A DNA stretch of 64,000 nt, from contig JACBWW010000004.1 of the NCBI GenBank assembly GCA_020086605.1, positions 29,544,561 to 29,608,560 of the forward strand. Reading direction: 5' to 3'. Source of the DNA: Lanius collurio. Lineage: Eukaryota > Chordata > Aves > Passeriformes > Laniidae. The notes under the pieces are model-generated. The model saw only the letters and a list, made by a program, of their open reading frames with translations. It was not told the origin of the DNA and did not search any database. Numbering within the stretch: position 1 is the first letter of the stretch; each line of letters opens with the position of its first letter. Of this stretch, positions 50,101 through 63,015 are shown piece after piece. The position numbers and the translations under genes were made by a program.

Positions 50101-50929
50101 AGTACACTAATCTGTTAATTCCTAAACAGCAACAAAATCAGTAATCCTCTGGTACTGATAATGACAGCAACAAGCTACTTGCAGATTTCAATGACTGGCA
50201 TCCAGGAATTTATTTCTAGAGCAGTTCTGATGTCCACACACTTGGATGCAATTACTATGTTACTATACTGTCACTCCCTGAAAAAAAGTTTCATCCTTTC
50301 TGCTGGCACCACAATCCCTGAAGTCAAATGAGCATTAAGTGGCCTGAATCTTTTTCAGAAAAGCTTATTCAAATTCTTCTTTTAAGACAGTAAATATATA
50401 GGTTATAGTCCCAAAATGCCTCTCCATACACCTACTTTTAATTTTTGAACTGTCTTCAATATACATTTTAATACTGCAATTACCAGACTTCCGCTGTAAT
50501 TCTCAGGACAAACAATTAAAAAACTTCTGTCCAGAGCTACTGTTGACTTTTTGTGATTTATCAAATTATAAGGAACAAAACCAAACCTGCTCAATATTCA
50601 TACTCTTTAAGTCAAGAAAACAGCATTTTCTAGTTTGACCATTTGCAGACCAGCATATTACATCAATTATGCCATCCTTGGAAGCAGCTGAAGGAAAACT
50701 TTACAAAATTTTACAGTTTTGATGTTCTGAAACACCAAGGACACGTTTTTCTTGATGTTGTGTTCAAATGACGTTCCCATCTCTTAATAATGGATCTTCT
50801 AATTTTACTATATTTTCTGCAATAAAAAAAAGTTCCTTAGCTATTCTTCCTATGAAAGTATTTATATGGAAGCAACACTCTTCTCAGTACCTTTAATATT
50901 ATTTAAATCTTCAAGTTTCTTTTAAGGCA

Positions 50930-51540
50930 TTTTTTAGAGCCCTAAGTTGGTATAGTCAGCCTGTTCTGCAAGCTAATCCATTCTTAAAGGCCTTTTCAAA
51001 ATGCAGATACCAAAAGAAGGATCCAAATTTCAGTCCCAGCCTCATCAGTGCCACACTCAGAAGTAAAATCACCTGGTCATCTACCATTCCTGTCTATATT
51101 CATACACTGAATTAGCTCTTTGTGCCACAAGATCACACTAGAAGATTCAGCTGAATTATTTATTCACTGACTCCTAAATCTTTTCCAGAGTTGCTGCTTT
51201 TCAGAATGCAGTCCACTCTGGCCTGCATTTTCAGTTTTTTAAATAAATAACTTTGGCTACTCTAAAAGGTACTTTTTACTTTTAACGGGCCCATCTTACC
51301 AAGTAACATGAACAGCTCTCTGTCCCTGCCTTGCCATGCTTTTACTACTGAAATAGTTTCATATCACCTGCACAATGTAATGATTTCACAATTTCTCTCA
51401 CATCACTGAAAAAATACACAGTATTGCCTATACGTCCCAAATCTCACAGAACTCTTTCAATAGCATCACCTTCCTGCCCAGTGATGATTCCCAGTGAACC
51501 ATCAATCCCAGACTGAAATTTTCAGCAGCCATTGAAGTCT
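50930..51540 (-). repeat. Ancient amniote CR1 LINE remnant
   Basis: The plus strand carries the antisense landmarks of an old CR1 family shared by reptiles and birds, in order: catcagtgccacactcagaa, gtaaaatcacctggtc, gaattagctctttgtgccac, aagatcacactagaagattc, a gactcctaaatcttttccag segment, and ttgctgcttttcagaatgca. It is strongly diverged and full of stops. Weaker similarity may continue to about 51840. Confidence 0.65.
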
Positions 51541-52068
51541 TTAAAGCCCATTCTTAGAACATGGCTATAAACTACCAGAGTCTAGAAGGTATTAAACAAC
51601 GTCTTGTTTGATTATTAAGGGGTTTGGAAGCACATCTGATTCGAATACAAAGGACTTCTTTTCTCTAAAAAAAGTACTGATATGTTTTTGAATGTTGCTA
51701 CTTTGCCAAGAGGGTTAATCATGATTTTACACCCTCATTAATTTATTCTTGGTTTGCTGCAACACCATCCTGTTACTGTTATCCTTGTCAGCTTACTTAT
51801 CAGACAGCTCTGATGCCCTTAGCATCTTTTATCAGTCCTCCCTGCTTTATAACTGACTCATTTACTGTTTCCATAGCAATCCTTCATGTTTTTATTTATT
51901 GTGATATTTTTTCCTCTACTTTCAATTGCTATTGATTGCCACTGAACATGACATATTTGATTCAAACTTCAGTGATTTTTTCCATTGAAAAATGTTAGTA
52001 AATTCTTAAGAAAGTTTTATTTCCTAGAAAAACCCTTAACAACAATTCTGTATTTTGGGGTCTGATGT

Positions 52069-52266
52069 AACTGAGGCCAGATTTTTTAGTGTTTATTAGA
52101 CCATTAATTTCACAGAAGTATAGAAACCAAGTGCTAGAATAAGGAATGTTATTTTGAGACTGCATTAAACTGAGGCCAGATTTTTTAGTGTTTATTAGAC
52201 CATTAATTTCACAGAAGTATAGAAACTAAGTGCTAGAATAAGGAATGTTATTTTGAGACTGCATTA
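52069..52266. repeat. Two-copy 99-bp tandem duplication
   Basis: Copy 1 (52069-52167) and copy 2 (52168-52266) are the same length and differ at one base only (aaaccaagtg against aaactaagtg). The unit begins aactgaggccag and ends gagactgcatta. The near identity in intronic DNA indicates a recent duplication, or an assembly artefact. The unit is not an obvious transposon. Confidence 0.97.
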
Positions 52267-52861
52267 AACACATGAAATGTACTATGATTGCTAAACAACC
52301 ACAAGAGTGTTTTTCCTTCATCACATTAATCAGGTTTTTTAATCTTCTTTTTTCAAACAGTATTTTTGTCCTTTCAAATAAAATACCCTAGGCTTTTGTC
52401 ACAGGTCAAACACTTGACATTTTTTACAGTGTGTTCTACAAGGCCCAGCTCAGCAGCAGAACTACATTCACATTAGTACCAGCATCACTAGTGGACAGAG
52501 CTGTGATTTATTAGGCAAAGGGGAGCAGCAGGGACTAATTGGTCATATGAGGACAAAAAAGTGTGTGAGAGGAATGCATAAACAATTGAGAATGTATGCA
52601 AAAGTAGCTTGTTCCTTTGGTATGTCCAAAGGCACAAGATAAATGCCATTATTAACAGATCTGAGATAATAAGAAATGCAGTATGAATTACACATGTAAA
52701 TTCTTCCTTCCTCAAAATAGTATGCTGACCAGAAACATTCCTGTATGAAATAAACCTTTTATAGTTTGAGAAGATATAATTTAGTAAATTAGAAGGTAAG
52801 AAAAAGTTTCTATGTTGATTTCCTCACAATAAATTAGGTCTGTGATTATAACTTTTTACAT

Positions 52862-52877
52862 CACCACCACCACCACA
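52862..52877. repeat. Short CAC trinucleotide repeat
   Basis: Five CAC/ACC units lie in a row in intronic DNA. This is a minor microsatellite. Confidence 0.9.
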
Positions 52878-55153
52878 TCAGAGACAAAATGCAGACTTCA
52901 ACATGTTTGAAAGATTGGAAATGTCTTTATTTTTTTGCAATATGCCCATTAGGGCATATATATTTGCTTATAGGAGAAATTATGACATTCTAGAAGAATT
53001 CAGTATGTATTCAATATGTACATTTCTGTAAGGACAGTAAGATATTTTTAAAAGTCTTGGGGAGGGCCAAAGGACATTTGCATGTATCAGGCAACCATGA
53101 TTCAAAAGAGCTGGCATGGTATCCTCAGTAACAGCTGCAGATATAATGCCAATAATATTGTAAAATAAGGCTTTACATATTAAAACAGCAACTTTTTTTA
53201 ACTGCCCTTGATCTCTTATCACACCATATTTAGTAACAGCCACCAGTGTAATCCTTCAGTGTGACCTATATATTGAATTAGAAGGTGTTCCTAAGAGCTG
53301 TATTTTGGACAAGTCAAAAAATAAAGAAAGGAGAAAAATGTCCACCCAAACCCCTCTACTCTGGAACAGCTGGGGTCCACAGAAGACTACTCTCCTAAAT
53401 GTCAGCTGTAACTTGGTGATTGGTTAGATTCCACCAATGTCCACCAGAATGCAGAGGTAACAGTGCCTTAAAATTGTCACATACTCAGTGTGGAGCCTGC
53501 AAAGTATGCGCATGACTGCTAGTAGTTTCACAAGTTTCACTGAAGCAAGAAATTAATGTGTGCTCTCAAGCTGGTGCCCATAGTAAAGTATATATTGATA
53601 TTAGAGTTCAAAACAACAATCCAAATCCATTTTCATTATGCAAAACCATTTGTTTTGTTGAACTGATCTGCCCTATGTAACACCCAAGCACTGCTCTGGA
53701 AGAATTTCAGTGTGGGAACTCTCTACATTTTAGATTAAGAAAACAGTAAGATTGCTTCTGTCATTTCTGTCCATCAGAAAAGAGCCTCATTACCCAAGTA
53801 GGCTTGTAATATATTGTTATGCCAGATGTATTTTATTACCATTGACTTATCTATAAAGATAATGCAATTATGGCTATATAAATATTATCCTTCAGCTATT
53901 TACTCATCTTATGAAGAAAAAGTAAGTAAGGCATATCTGAATACAGACTGGTTGATTTTGAGGTTAGGTATTGAGTTTGAGATGTGGTTCTTTTCACTGC
54001 TTGTGGTTCTTTTTACTTTCTCTTCCACATAAATAAATCAGAGCAGCCTTACAGTATATTCAATGGAAATGGAGAGACAGTAATCCCAGAGGCAATCAGA
54101 ACTTAATGGATTTGTAAGTTTTGAGTCTCCACTGGAACTTTCCATTTTTTTATTCCCTGCATCAGAAATCACAATTCTTTATAGTGGGGGAGAGCCCAAA
54201 ACTATTTGCAATAATGGTAAAAACTAGCAGATATTTTGTGAAATTAGGCCTGTGAAAATACAAAAGGTAAGTTTTATTTTTATTTCAGACAAATCACAAA
54301 AGAGTAATAGAATGGTAAAGTTTTATTATTAAGACCATGCACTGCCATTTCAACACCTGAGTATGACAGCAATGGGTGCAATCGAGATTCTTCAAAGGCA
54401 TGTGACAGAAATGTGCTATGGGAAGAAAATGAAAACCTGTGTTCAGCATAAAGGCCACAGACAGATGAAGTATTAGTTGGACATTTGATTCAATTAATTT
54501 TAAAACATTAGGAACAATCTTAAATAGCTTTATCCTTTTTTTCTGGTCACAGAGAGACTTTTTCCAATTTTTCTAACATGGTTTTTTGCAGGCCTGAAAA
54601 ACTATGAAACCCTGGATATTAAGCTGGTCTAAACACATTTCAGAGCTCACTAATATTGGAAGATAACGCAATGTTGAGGGAAGAGTGAACTATTTCTCTA
54701 TAAAAATTTTCTGAAACCATGTAAAAGGAATGACAGTTGTTTCATAAATTTCAGAAGCAAGAAATAACACAGAAGTACATCATGCACATTGTTCTGTAAT
54801 TTGGTCTGAAGATCATCAAAACTCATGCAGTAGAAGCACTGACTTACATTCACACACACTCCATCTAAGGCCAACATCAGTTCTACATTTATAAACTAGG
54901 TTAACCACAGAAATAGTGAATTTATTTGTACCACTGTACTTAATGTCTGGACATCAAAGTAAAGCTGTGTTCAGAAAGAAGCACTACGTGTTCAAAAACC
55001 TTTCTTTACATAAAACCTTGTTTTTATTGGACATCAGTGAGTCAAAGGCAGATGGCTGATCTAATTTTAGTTAGGGACAGATACAACCCACCAGCGGCCA
55101 GGGTAATCAAGGGTAGCCAAGGTTATGGGCCCCAAGCAACAAATTTATTTTAC

Positions 55154-55216
55154 CTCGTATTCAGATTCCAGTGTCACAGTGTTCTGTTTTAACTTTTCCT
55201 TCAAAGCTGGATCAAT
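55154..55216 (-). CDS. COX16: COX16 penultimate coding exon (21 codons)
   Basis: This exon encodes the intermembrane-space segment of COX16 that follows its single transmembrane helix. On the minus strand it is bounded by a pyrimidine-rich acceptor ending ctgtctttcag (AG at 55218-55217) and a donor gtaaaat (GT at 55153-55152). Its 63 bases translate in phase 0 to 21 residues starting IDPALKEKLKQ and ending LESEYE. The human protein, as I remember it, has MDPELEKKLKE and LESEYE over the same 21 residues, so about 13 of 21 positions are identical with no length change. The next exon downstream is 14,018 bases away at 41135. The exons carrying the start codon, the transmembrane helix and the GLREF-type segment were looked for up to position 64000 on this strand and were not found, so the gene is partial here. 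Confidence 0.94.
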
Positions 55217-58200
55217 CTGAAAGACAGACAAAAATACAGTAAAAATGTTTGCTTTTGAGACTATTTTTTAATAGAAATCTTAACCTCAAATAAACTAAAT
55301 ATTGGTACATGCAAACCCTCCTCTCCTCCAAATGAGTTTATGTGCCATTTGTTCAGGTACCAGGATGATGAATGCAGCACGAGAATCAGGCTGAAAAGAA
55401 ACAGGTCAACTGCCAAATTATTAAACTCCAAAGGAAAACACATTTTTAACTATAGCCCTGCACTTGTATTACGTTAGATACTTTGATCTGTCCCTTTTTA
55501 GTTTAAAAGTGTTAAACTAAACAAAACTTAAATAAATGAAATGAGCACAAGAAAGATAAAATTGTGATCATGTAACATATTATACTCCTGAATGCTGAGT
55601 TCAGTGAATAGGTATACAATATATCCTGGTTTTCAAAGTCTAAGCATTAGTTGAATTTCCAGTTTTCTGGTGAACACACAGCTCTTTCCTAGTTTTGATT
55701 CTGTACTGACAGTGCTGGTGTTTCCTGCCACCTTTCAGAGATGCTTATTGAAAGAACAAATCTAAGAACAGACATGTCAATGAACCACAGCAGACACGTT
55801 TCACGTTTTAACTTCTTTTGAGCCCGGAAGAAGTGATGTTCATCCCTCCCTTTGCTAAATAACATCTGTCTCCCACAGGTCTAAGAGTAGAAGCAAAGGG
55901 AAAAAAGATAATTAGCATTCTTCATGCTTAGAGAAAGCATTTTACCTTCTTCTCAAATAGCCACATATGCAGTATTCAGACATAGTTTTTAAGCAAACTA
56001 ATTAAAATACCAAATAAATCCGCCATGAGAGAACAATCTCATCCTTAGAGCTGAAAAACCAAAATAGATGTGTAAGGAGACTGGTAATGTGTGTAATTCT
56101 ACATCAGGTACACTAGTCCAACTACAACTAATTCAGTGAAGAGAAGTTGTTATTCTTAATTTGCTGCTTCTTGATCTGAACAAAAAGGGCTCAGTTACCC
56201 TCATCACAACCAACGTCAAACATCCAAAAGTAGTCTAGAAAACAAAAAGGAGGGAATACACGTTACAGAATTTGCCTGGTCAATGAGAAGATACACATTC
56301 AGATCCTCCCCTAACACAAATTCCTACTCATCAGAGGTACTTAAAACACACATCTATTATCTGTATTGATGAGAATTGCTCTGAAGAAATTCCCCTAGGC
56401 CATAATGTTCCCCTTGATTACAGACACTGTCTGCTAGTTAGCATGCAGCCTGTGAGACCTCAGTTCCTAAGGACGGATGCTCAGACAGGCAAGTCTAACA
56501 CCATCTGTGCATGGCCAGAGGTTTGATTTCCCTATCTCATCAGTGATCTGGGCATAGAAATACACACATTTGCAACCTCCAGACTCATCACACTTGGGAA
56601 CTAAGCCAAAATAACTAAAATGGTTAATGTTTGTACAGGATACAGCTCCCACTTTCTTGGTAATTAAAAAAAAAAAATCATAAAACAAGATAGTGTCTCT
56701 GCACCGGCCCTCTACATCAAATAAAAAAATGAAATGCTCCATCTCTGTCTTGGCATTCAAGGCCTCTGTAGAACTGCCCCTCATTAAAGATGTATCGCTT
56801 CTCTCCAGTGACCACGACCTCCAACAACAGCCATGCTTCATGAGAACAACGAACCCATCCATCACATGTGCAGAAATGCAAAGTCTTTGGGCAGCCAGAC
56901 AGGCTTTGAAGCTTGCTTTCACAGAGAGAAGAGTGCCTGTGGACCTCACTGTATTCAGAACTAAATGCAAACACTATTTGCTATGCTTTGTGTTCTCACA
57001 ACACACATATGGACAAGGGGAAATAGAAGCTCCTGTAAGTAAGCAGCAACAGTTTTATTTCATCCTACATTTTCCCTTCATTTAATAATAAGGCAGACAA
57101 AGTATCATGGTTAAAAAATCACTTGTACCTAATTAACCACACCCAGAATTTAACTTACAAAGACAGTTCAAAATCCCCATTATTAAGTTTTATTTTATCA
57201 ATTTTTAGTGTGTTTGTTTAATGTGTGGTGTTTGCATGGCCACATTCATGTAAGGCAAAGGCAAATAATCAGTTAAGCTACTGCTGCTTCTCCTTCCTTC
57301 CAGCCCTTTCTGTCCTCAGATTTTCTCCTGTCTTCATTCTCCTCTGCCTGCACAAAGATAGCTAAAACTGAGACACAGCATTCCAGTTTGGTGCTGTAGC
57401 TTTAACATAAAGAAAAATGCAGAAATGAAGTAGCCTAGTTGAAATTTCTTTAAAAAAAAAACAACCCTGATAATGTGAAATGAACAGAGTGTTGCTTCTA
57501 AGGAAGCAGGAATTTTATTCGGCAAATTAACTTACTCAAAAAGACTAGTTAAACTGCATTTTGAGGGCAAACTACATACACATTTTAAGGCCACTCTGCA
57601 AAACATGTTCTTTTGCTCCAAGTTCCACCAAAACAAAAAGTAAAAAAGAGGAGTGCAAGTATATATTTCCTCTTTTCTTTATCTTTTTTGTTCTCTACAT
57701 ACACGCTTACTCACATAGAATAATTTAAACATACTTGAGCCCACACAGCCATTCAGTCACCTGCACATTCCAATGCCTTGACTGCAAACCCCTGCTTTTC
57801 AGCTACCAAATGAGATGGATGGGTTACAAATTGTTTTAGGAACCCACAGAGGAGTTGAGAAAAAGTGTATTATAAAGTTTTGTTTTCATTGTGTTTGTAC
57901 GATGCTGCACTATCTTTGAAACATCACAAGAACAACAACAACAAAAAAAAGGAAAACAGAATGATGCTATTTTCATTCTGAAAAGGCAGATAAACATCAA
58001 TATGAGCCACAATCACAGATCAAAACCAGGGAACACTTCAGATGGGGGCAGAGCCAGCAAAGTGCCCATGCCAAAGCAGTAGCTCCGTTGTGTTACACAT
58101 CTGCCACAAGATCCAAATACAAACATACATTTTGCTTCCATGATGACTGCTATGCCAACACATACTGCCAAATGAGCTAGAAGTATTCAGCTATGTACTG

Positions 58201-59435
58201 GCAAATGAATCTTCAGCTAAATTATGGATACAAATCTGTATTAGTAAATATGATGATGGCAACAGACAAAGCCCAAATGCCATAACAGCCTGACAGTGTC
58301 CTCTCCACCATTATTTAGGAGGCAGGAAGGAACAGAAAAGCTATTCCTTTACACGAGAGGACTCTTCTTTTTTGGCAAAATCTCAGCTGCTCATTTAAGA
58401 ACCATTTAAATTCAAACTTTGTCTCTAAATGTAGAATTCAAAGATGTTTGCATGTATAATTACAACATAACTCCACATTAAATTCTTACTCAAAGACTAC
58501 TGAAATACTTGTTGCAAGTATTTAGACAACCTTCATGAAATGCTGTCTGCAAGGCTTTGAAACCAATATTATAAATACAAATTTCAAAGGCTTTACTCCT
58601 TTTCTTTTTCTGGGCTAGGGTTTTTTTTTCCTTTTTAGCACTTGCAGCAAAAATGAATGAAACATTCTCAGTATTCTGCATTATACAGGCTTATCTCATA
58701 TTACATCAACTGAAAGGGCAAGGGCCAGTGCAATATAAAAAAAAATCTCAGAAAGGGTTTAAGAATCCAGGTTTCAAATTAGAATTTTGTCCCATTTCAC
58801 ACTCCCACCATTCCTTCAGATTTACTCTTACTTAACTTCAAAAGGTTCCCAAAGAAACAGACTTTAAAAAGATTTTTAGATGGCTAAAAGTAATAGAGGT
58901 TAAGCACAGAAACATTCTTAGAAATCTCAGTAGGCAGCTATTTGAGGCTCTGAGTAACTAGAAACCTTGTAAAAGATGGCTGATGCTTCTCCTTTTAAGG
59001 CTGACATTTCAGTTTTTCAATTAGAACCTGGACAGCATGTCGAGGTGTTAAAAATGGTGCACCTCGGGGTGCAGACAAGAGGGTTCATGACATAGCAAAG
59101 CAGGAATACCTGGTGCTTGCAGCTCCTGCCAGAACAGGGACTCCTGCAGTGCCCTGTGAAAAATGCGTACGCAGTAAAGGGAAACTGTTGTTTGTGGTAC
59201 AAGTATTTCAGGTACAGTTACAAACTTCAAAGTGCGGCTACTAAAATAATTCTCCAGCTAACATTTTGTATTGATACTCAGGGACCACAGCTCATTTTGG
59301 CTCAGAAGCAAATCCTATGGGCAGGGAGTGAATGAGAAATCTGTGAATGTCACTAACTCTAGCTCCAGGATAAGGAAAGGATAGCTCTTCCACAAGGGAA
59401 CCCAAAGAACACCATCACTACCCCCTTTGAAGTTT

Positions 59436-59851
59436 AGAGGTGTGGAACACTTCTCCATATGGGGACAGGCTAAGAGCACTACAATTGTTCATTCTGGAGA
59501 AGGGAAGGGTTTGGGGAAACTTGATTGTGGCCTCTCAGTAAGGGAGGCTTGCAAAAAAGATACAGACAAACTTTTTAGCAGCCTGTAGCAACAGGACAAG
59601 GGCTGATAGTTTTAAACTAAAAGAGGGTAGATTTAGACTAGGTATAAGAAAAGCTTTTTATAATGAGGGTGGTGACACACTGGCCCAAGTTGCCCAGAGC
59701 TGCTGGTGGATGCCCCCATGCCTGGGAACATTCAAGGTCAGGTTGGATGGGGCTCTGAGCATTCAGATCTACTTGAAGATCTCCCTGCTCCTTGCAGGAC
59801 TAAAAGACCTTCGAAAGTCTCTTCCAACCCAAACTATTATATGATTCTATG
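59436..59851 (+). repeat. CR1 LINE 3-prime end
   Basis: A longer CR1 copy in plus orientation. The landmarks are ctccatatggggacaggcta, ttcattctggagaagggaag, aaaagagggtagatttagac, gtataagaaaagctttttat, gtcaggttggatggggctct and the terminal tgattctatg. It is 5-prime truncated and noncoding, and lies in the upstream COX16 intron, antisense to the gene. Confidence 0.92.
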
Positions 59852-61087
59852 AAACACAGGAATACAAAGCAGATTAGTGGGGTCACTCCTGTTCATCATT
59901 CAGAGAGAAGGAGCAAGCTGACATTCCCATTTTCAGGGTAACATCCCAACTGTCCACAGTACACATGTGCCTGGATCCGTAACTCAAATACCCATTTTCA
60001 CAAGCAGTCTTTCTATGCTATAAACATTGCTATTTATTTGTCCATGTACTATTTGTGGCCATGGGTTTTAGAGCAAACCAAGGCTTGAATATATTACATC
60101 TTCTAAAATGATAGCTTCAGTTACTACACAAGGAAACTGTCAGGAGACAGCCATGTCATGAGAAGAGGATTGTGCTTTTAACAGTCTCCTCTCACAGAAG
60201 TCAGTGCAGTACATTGCATACTTGTGTCCTGGCATGTACTGACTAAACGTTTGTATGCCAAAGCCTTGCAGAACTTTCCCTCTAGCAAGCATTTCCAAAA
60301 AACAGAAGATATTTCTACTGTAAAACTAGTTTGTTATTTTTACTAAAACATGAGTTTCTGTTCCTACCCTATCCTCCACAAAATAACATCCCACTGAGAA
60401 AGATTTCAGCTTTAAAAATGGGAGAAGACAGTGGCCTGAATTTAATGAACATGAATTAAAATTCAGATTTTTATTTTTTCATTGCCTCTCCCAGCATAAA
60501 TAGATGGAACACAGTTTTCCTACAGTGTCCACAATACAGAGAGTCCACAAAATTACTGTTTATATGAAATTTTTCAATTTGTTCTCCCCATCATTTTCTA
60601 AACTTAAGAGTAAACCAGAATCACTAATTCTAGCTCTCTCATAGCATATCTTCTTTGAAAACATTTATCATATGCATAACTCCTCTAAATGGAAAAACAG
60701 CAATCTTGAGTGGATCAGTCAACTTTAATCTTCCTTGAGAAGACTCCCATAAATTGCTACAAAAGTCTGTGTCATAAATATTCTAAGTTGTGGTTTATGA
60801 GCAGAGTGAGAAGCTGTAGACAGGAGAGGATAAATCCCAGGACTCAGGAAATGCAGTGTAAACTACAGCCAAGTTGAGTGCTGTTCTACTTAAGAAATTA
60901 AAGGAACAAAGCTTGTAGAGATTGTAAGGTACAACAAGGGTTGTACTTATGCCAAGTTCTTTGGCACACAGTCTTACGTAACAGAGAAGGGCAAAGCAAA
61001 ACATACCATTTTTGTGCAATTTCATTCACAACAATCCCTCAACTTTAATATTACTTAAATATTTAATACGCAAAAGACCGCTTAGGT

Positions 61088-61304
61088 AAGGCTACTTTCT
61101 TCCCTGTGAGGGTGATGAGGCACTGGAACAGGTTGCCAGAGAAGTTGTAGATGCCCCATCCCTGTAATTGCTTAAAGCCAGGTTGGATAGAGCTTTGAGC
61201 AACCTAGTCTAGTGGAAGGTGCCCCTGCTCATGGCAGGGGGCTGGAACTAGGTGAACTTTAAGGTCCCTTCCAATCCAAACAACTCCATGACTCTGTGAT
61301 TCTA
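61088..61304 (+). repeat. CR1 LINE 3-prime end
   Basis: A short CR1 copy: gtgagggtgatgaggcactg, gaacaggttgccagagaagt, agccaggttggatagagctt, a tcatggcagggggctggaac segment, and the terminal tgtgattcta. It looks less diverged than the copies at 14 kb and probably belongs to a different subfamily. Confidence 0.92.
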
Positions 61305-62679
61305 CACTGCACAGGACAGGATCCAAGCATATCGACTGGATAGGAATACTTATGAACAGTGGGGAGACAGCTGAGACTAGATGTAAACCCTTGCTTTGTG
61401 TCCTTTGACTTTTTCCTATGATCTGCATAGAATACAGACAGTTAAAACAAAAAAAAAACATTTCATCCAGCCTCTGACAGAAATCGATGCAGACATTTCC
61501 AAAGGAGCAATATAAATTGTTGTTACAGCAGCAGTTCCCAGAGTTACAGTACATGGTGCAACAGTGATCTCTCAAAATCCAAACCTTGTATTTGCTTCCA
61601 GATTGACCAAAAAAACCACCTACAATCCCAAAAAAACCCTACAATCCCAAACTCTGGACCAGACTTTTTCATGTGATAATGTCATGGGAAATGCAATTAA
61701 GTTAAATGATGACCAAATCATCCCATACTACAGCAAACACTTAAGTATATCTAGATTTCTCACATATAAGGTTAATAAAACTACTGAGGATTCTAGAATT
61801 TTCTGTTCTGAGAAGAAAGTACTCATCATTTAATTAATTTTGGTGTGCTTTCACATCCAGTTTGATTTTCAGTTGCACAATTACTTATATGATTTATACC
61901 AAATAATTGCTGTAAACCTTGGCTCTGAGTATGCTAGCATAAATTTAATTTCACAGTAAAATTCAGTACCAAAAAATGTTCTTTTTGGTAAAAAAAAAAA
62001 AGGTGTAAGTTTGTGGTGCCAGTATATGGGAAAAAAACCCACCCTTTTTGCCTCTAAATAGAATATACGTAAAAGCTAGAAACAATCCAAAATCCAACTT
62101 TGGATGCAACTCCAACAGAGTCAATTTATTTTGGTCATATTTTTTGAAGATCCCTTTTTAATGGCTATGTACCTACTATACAAGTTACAGCTGGAAAACT
62201 GGTGTAAATATAGTTTATATGTTTGGGTTTTTTCCCCTCATGGTTTCCTCAGTCACATCCTACCTTTGCACAGAATCAACCACTTTGTGTTAGCTCTGAA
62301 AAACATGAAGGTCACTTAAGTTTCTGTTCAAAGCAAGTAACTTCAAGAGAGAAATCGTGCCTTGGCAGCTGAAGGCAGCATGCAAGCAGTGTGTGTTCAT
62401 CTCATCTGAATCCCTTTGCTGCTGTAGTATCACACAGAACAGGGTTGGAGAGGGTGTCCTCGTTAGCTCTGTACGTCTGCAGGAATACCCGTGTGCAGCA
62501 GCTCACAGACTGTTCACTCAGGCTCATCTGTTCATTGTTCCTGGTGATGCCATGATGGTTTTTTGCCTTTTCTCTTATACCCCTGTTATACCTTTTTACA
62601 ACTTCTGTATTCTTAGTGCTTTTTGCCTACATTCTTGGACTTGTTTGTTGAGCTAAGAAAGTAAACATTTTAGAAGCTT

Positions 62680-63015
62680 TGTAGGCAGGGATCAGTGTGC
62701 CCCAGACCCCAAGGTCCTCTCCAGAACACATTCTGTAAACTAAGATAGAACCTTCCAGGGGAAGGCTCCCTGCGGGGGGGAGGCTCATTCAAACCTCTCA
62801 TTAAAGAATTTTTTATAGATAGGCTAATTAGTAAAACCTATGATGTTATACCAGATCTTTTGGGGGTGGGCATTGCGGTGTGCATTTCAGTGCATTCAAC
62901 CTGGATGTGTGCACCTAAGGATCCTTAAAATAAATACTAAGGTAAAATCCCTTTTTCCCTTCTAACCACGTTTGACCCTTGATTTTAAGACCAGGAAAAG
63001 GCACCACTGGCAGCA
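62680..63015 (+). mobile_element. Probable solo LTR (ERV-type), about 336 bp
   Basis: The block begins tgtaggcagggatcagtg and has the layout of a retroviral LTR. There is a TATA-like AT-rich patch (aattttttatagatagg, near 62808), then a conserved-looking gggggtgggcattgcggtgt segment, AATAAA at 62929-62934 close to the 3-prime end, and a ggaaaaggcaccactggca end. It resembles an avian ERV LTR that I remember only loosely. The exact 3-prime end is uncertain by several bases. The bases agct before the element recur just after it, a weak hint of a target-site duplication. There is no internal region. Confidence 0.6.

Larger units (their letters stand above)
41136..55153 (-). other. COX16: COX16 last intron
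   Basis: This intron lies between the two recognised COX16 exons, with a GT donor (55153-55152) and an AG acceptor (41137-41136), in phase 0. It is AT-rich and holds no coding sequence that I can support. Embedded in it are a solo LTR (43587-44163), an ancient CR1 remnant (about 50930-51540), a 99-bp tandem duplication (52069-52266), a short CAC repeat (52862-52877) and a motif-rich block near 45.7-45.86 kb. The open frames inside it are short, lack splice signals and overlap repeats. Confidence 0.9.

Noticed and set aside
52069..52266. Considered as a CRISPR-like or satellite array
   Set aside because: Only two direct copies with no spacers, in vertebrate intronic DNA; a simple tandem duplication explains it.
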